A DNA stretch of 7,505 bases from an uncultured Erythrobacteraceae bacterium (GTDB lineage: Bacteria > Pseudomonadota > Alphaproteobacteria > Sphingomonadales > Sphingomonadaceae): the NCBI GenBank assembly GCA_950071875.1, contig CATMNW010000110.1:1-7505 (forward strand). Reading direction: 5' to 3'. The translations under genes were made by a program, and so were the position numbers. The notes beneath the pieces are model-generated. The model saw only the letters and a program-made list of their open reading frames with translations, made no database searches and was not told the DNA's origin. Below are positions 6,499-7,505 of this stretch, piece by piece. Within the stretch, counting starts at the first letter, position 1; each line of letters begins with the position of its first letter.

Positions 6499-7505
6499 TC
6501 GAACGGTTCGGTATCGATCGGCTGCTGGCCGAGGACGAGTTGCGCAAGCCGCTCGAAGGAAAGCGCGTCAGTCTCGTGGCTCACCCAGCCTCTGTGACCA
6601 CCGGGCTAAGGCATTCGCTGGATGCCCTGATCGAGCGGGAGGTGAATATTACCTCCGCTTTCGGTCCGCAGCACGGGCTGAAAGGCGACAAGCAGGACAA
6701 TATGGTCGAAACGGCGGACGAGATCGACCAGCAGTACGGTATTCCCGTATTCAGCCTTTACGGGGAACTGCGCCGTCCTTCCGGCCAGATGATGTCGAGC
6801 GCAGACGTATTTTTATATGATCTGCAGGATCTCGGCTGCCGGATCTACACCTTCGTCACGACGCTCCTCTACCTCCTCGAAGAGGCAGCCAAGATGGGAA
6901 AGAGTGTGTGGGTTCTCGACCGGCCAAACCCCGCCGGTGGCCCGGTCGAGGGTACCTTGCTGCTACCTGGGCAGGAAAGTTTCGTCGGGGCCGCGCCGAT
7001 GGTCATGCGGCATGGTATGACTATGGGCGAGATGGCTCAGTGGTTCGTGGCCCATTTCAATCTCGATGTTGATCTCAAGGTCATCGAAATGACCGGGTGG
7101 AAACCGGGTCACGCGCCCGGATACGGCTGGCCTGAAAATCGTATTTGGATCAATCCCAGCCCGAATGCCGCCAGCCTGAACATGGCACGTGCCTACGCGG
7201 GGACCGTAATGCTGGAAGGTACGACCCTCAGTGAAGGGCGCGGTACCACGCGCCCGCTCGAGGTCCTTTTCGGCGCGCCCGATGTGGATGCAAAAGCCGT
7301 ACTGGCCGAAATGGAAAAACTTGCACCCATGTGGCTGCGCGGCTGCGCCATTCGCGAATGCTGGTTCGAACCGACATTCCACAAGCATGCAGGCGCGCTT
7401 TGCAACGGCCTGATGATTCACGCTGAAGGCAAGTTCTACGATCACCATGCCTTCAAACCCTGGCGCCTGCAGGCACTCGCATTCAAGGCGATCCGAAACC
7501 TCTAT
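6495..7505 (+). CDS. DUF1343 family protein, putative exo-beta-N-acetylmuramidase (NamZ type), 3' truncated
   Basis: An open frame starts at ATG 6495-6497 and runs without a stop to the window end, giving 337 residues of a family usually near 400. Family landmarks are VAHPASVT (28-35), FGPQHGLKGDKQDNMVE (56-72), VFSLYGELRRPS (85-96), YDLQDLGCRIYTF (108-120), LDRPNPAGG (141-149), HGMTMGEMA (173-181) and EGTTLSEGRGTTRPLE (241-256). DUF1343 (PF07075) includes Bacillus NamZ, which releases MurNAc from the non-reducing end of peptidoglycan fragments (glycosidase family GH171). Glu91 after SLYG is a candidate catalytic acid by memory of that work, unverified here. Unlike secreted NamZ there is no signal peptide: the N terminus is MIERFGIDRLLAEDEL. 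A cytosolic or recycling role is therefore inferred. The start overlaps the stop of the DOMON-like gene, with GGAG (6484-6487) eight bases upstream as ribosome-binding site. Confidence 0.9.
   Translation, partial: MIERFGIDRLLAEDELRKPLEGKRVSLVAHPASVTTGLRHSLDALIEREVNITSAFGPQHGLKGDKQDNMVETADEIDQQYGIPVFSLYGELRRPSGQMMSSADVFLYDLQDLGCRIYTFVTTLLYLLEEAAKMGKSVWVLDRPNPAGGPVEGTLLLPGQESFVGAAPMVMRHGMTMGEMAQWFVAHFNLDVDLKVIEMTGWKPGHAPGYGWPENRIWINPSPNAASLNMARAYAGTVMLEGTTLSEGRGTTRPLEVLFGAPDVDAKAVLAEMEKLAPMWLRGCAIRECWFEPTFHKHAGALCNGLMIHAEGKFYDHHAFKPWRLQALAFKAIRNLY

Noticed and set aside
6963..7448. 161-codon minus-strand frame within the NamZ-type gene
   Set aside because: The + strand frame from 6495 is open to the end of the window and carries the DUF1343 motifs throughout; the minus frame is its shadow.

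Overview
The window looks like a stretch of chromosome from a GC-rich alphaproteobacterium, most likely a sphingomonad of the Erythrobacteraceae type. This rests on the codon usage, the protein styles (a long acyl-CoA dehydrogenase with a C-terminal extension, a KMGKT-type tyrosyl-tRNA synthetase, short PilZ proteins) and the tight gene packing. The taxonomic guess is inference. I see no insertion sequence, phage gene, CRISPR array, tRNA or rRNA, and no gene-free gap longer than about 115 bases.

Layout. On the + strand, positions 2-1165 are the 3' two thirds of an acyl-CoA dehydrogenase gene, closed by a strong UUCG-loop terminator (1192-1219). It converges on a three-gene minus-strand unit transcribed from about 4143 down to 1224: an MFS exporter, a cysteine synthase (cysK) and a dienelactone-hydrolase-family protein. 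Both junctions in this unit are 4-base ATGA overlaps, so the genes are probably translationally coupled. Upstream of the MFS gene lie a strand-asymmetric 14-bp hairpin (4157-4188) and a small PilZ domain gene (4218-4556, minus). Next comes tyrS (4670-5899, minus). Divergent from tyrS, across an 80-base region with an 8-bp inverted repeat, is a + strand pair: a DOMON-like protein (5980-6498) and, with a further ATGA overlap, a DUF1343/NamZ-type exo-N-acetylmuramidase gene (6495 to the window end, 3' truncated).

How the genes work together. The acyl-CoA dehydrogenase belongs to fatty or short-chain acyl-CoA oxidation. CysK makes cysteine from O-acetylserine and sulfide; the functional link to the exporter and the hydrolase is not obvious. 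PilZ would read out cyclic-di-GMP. TyrS is housekeeping. The DOMON-like/NamZ pair is the most interesting part: a putative peptidoglycan-sugar-processing unit whose two products both lack a visible signal peptide, which suggests a cytoplasmic recycling role. Otherwise the region reads as ordinary core genome; I did not find a clear new defence or mobile system.
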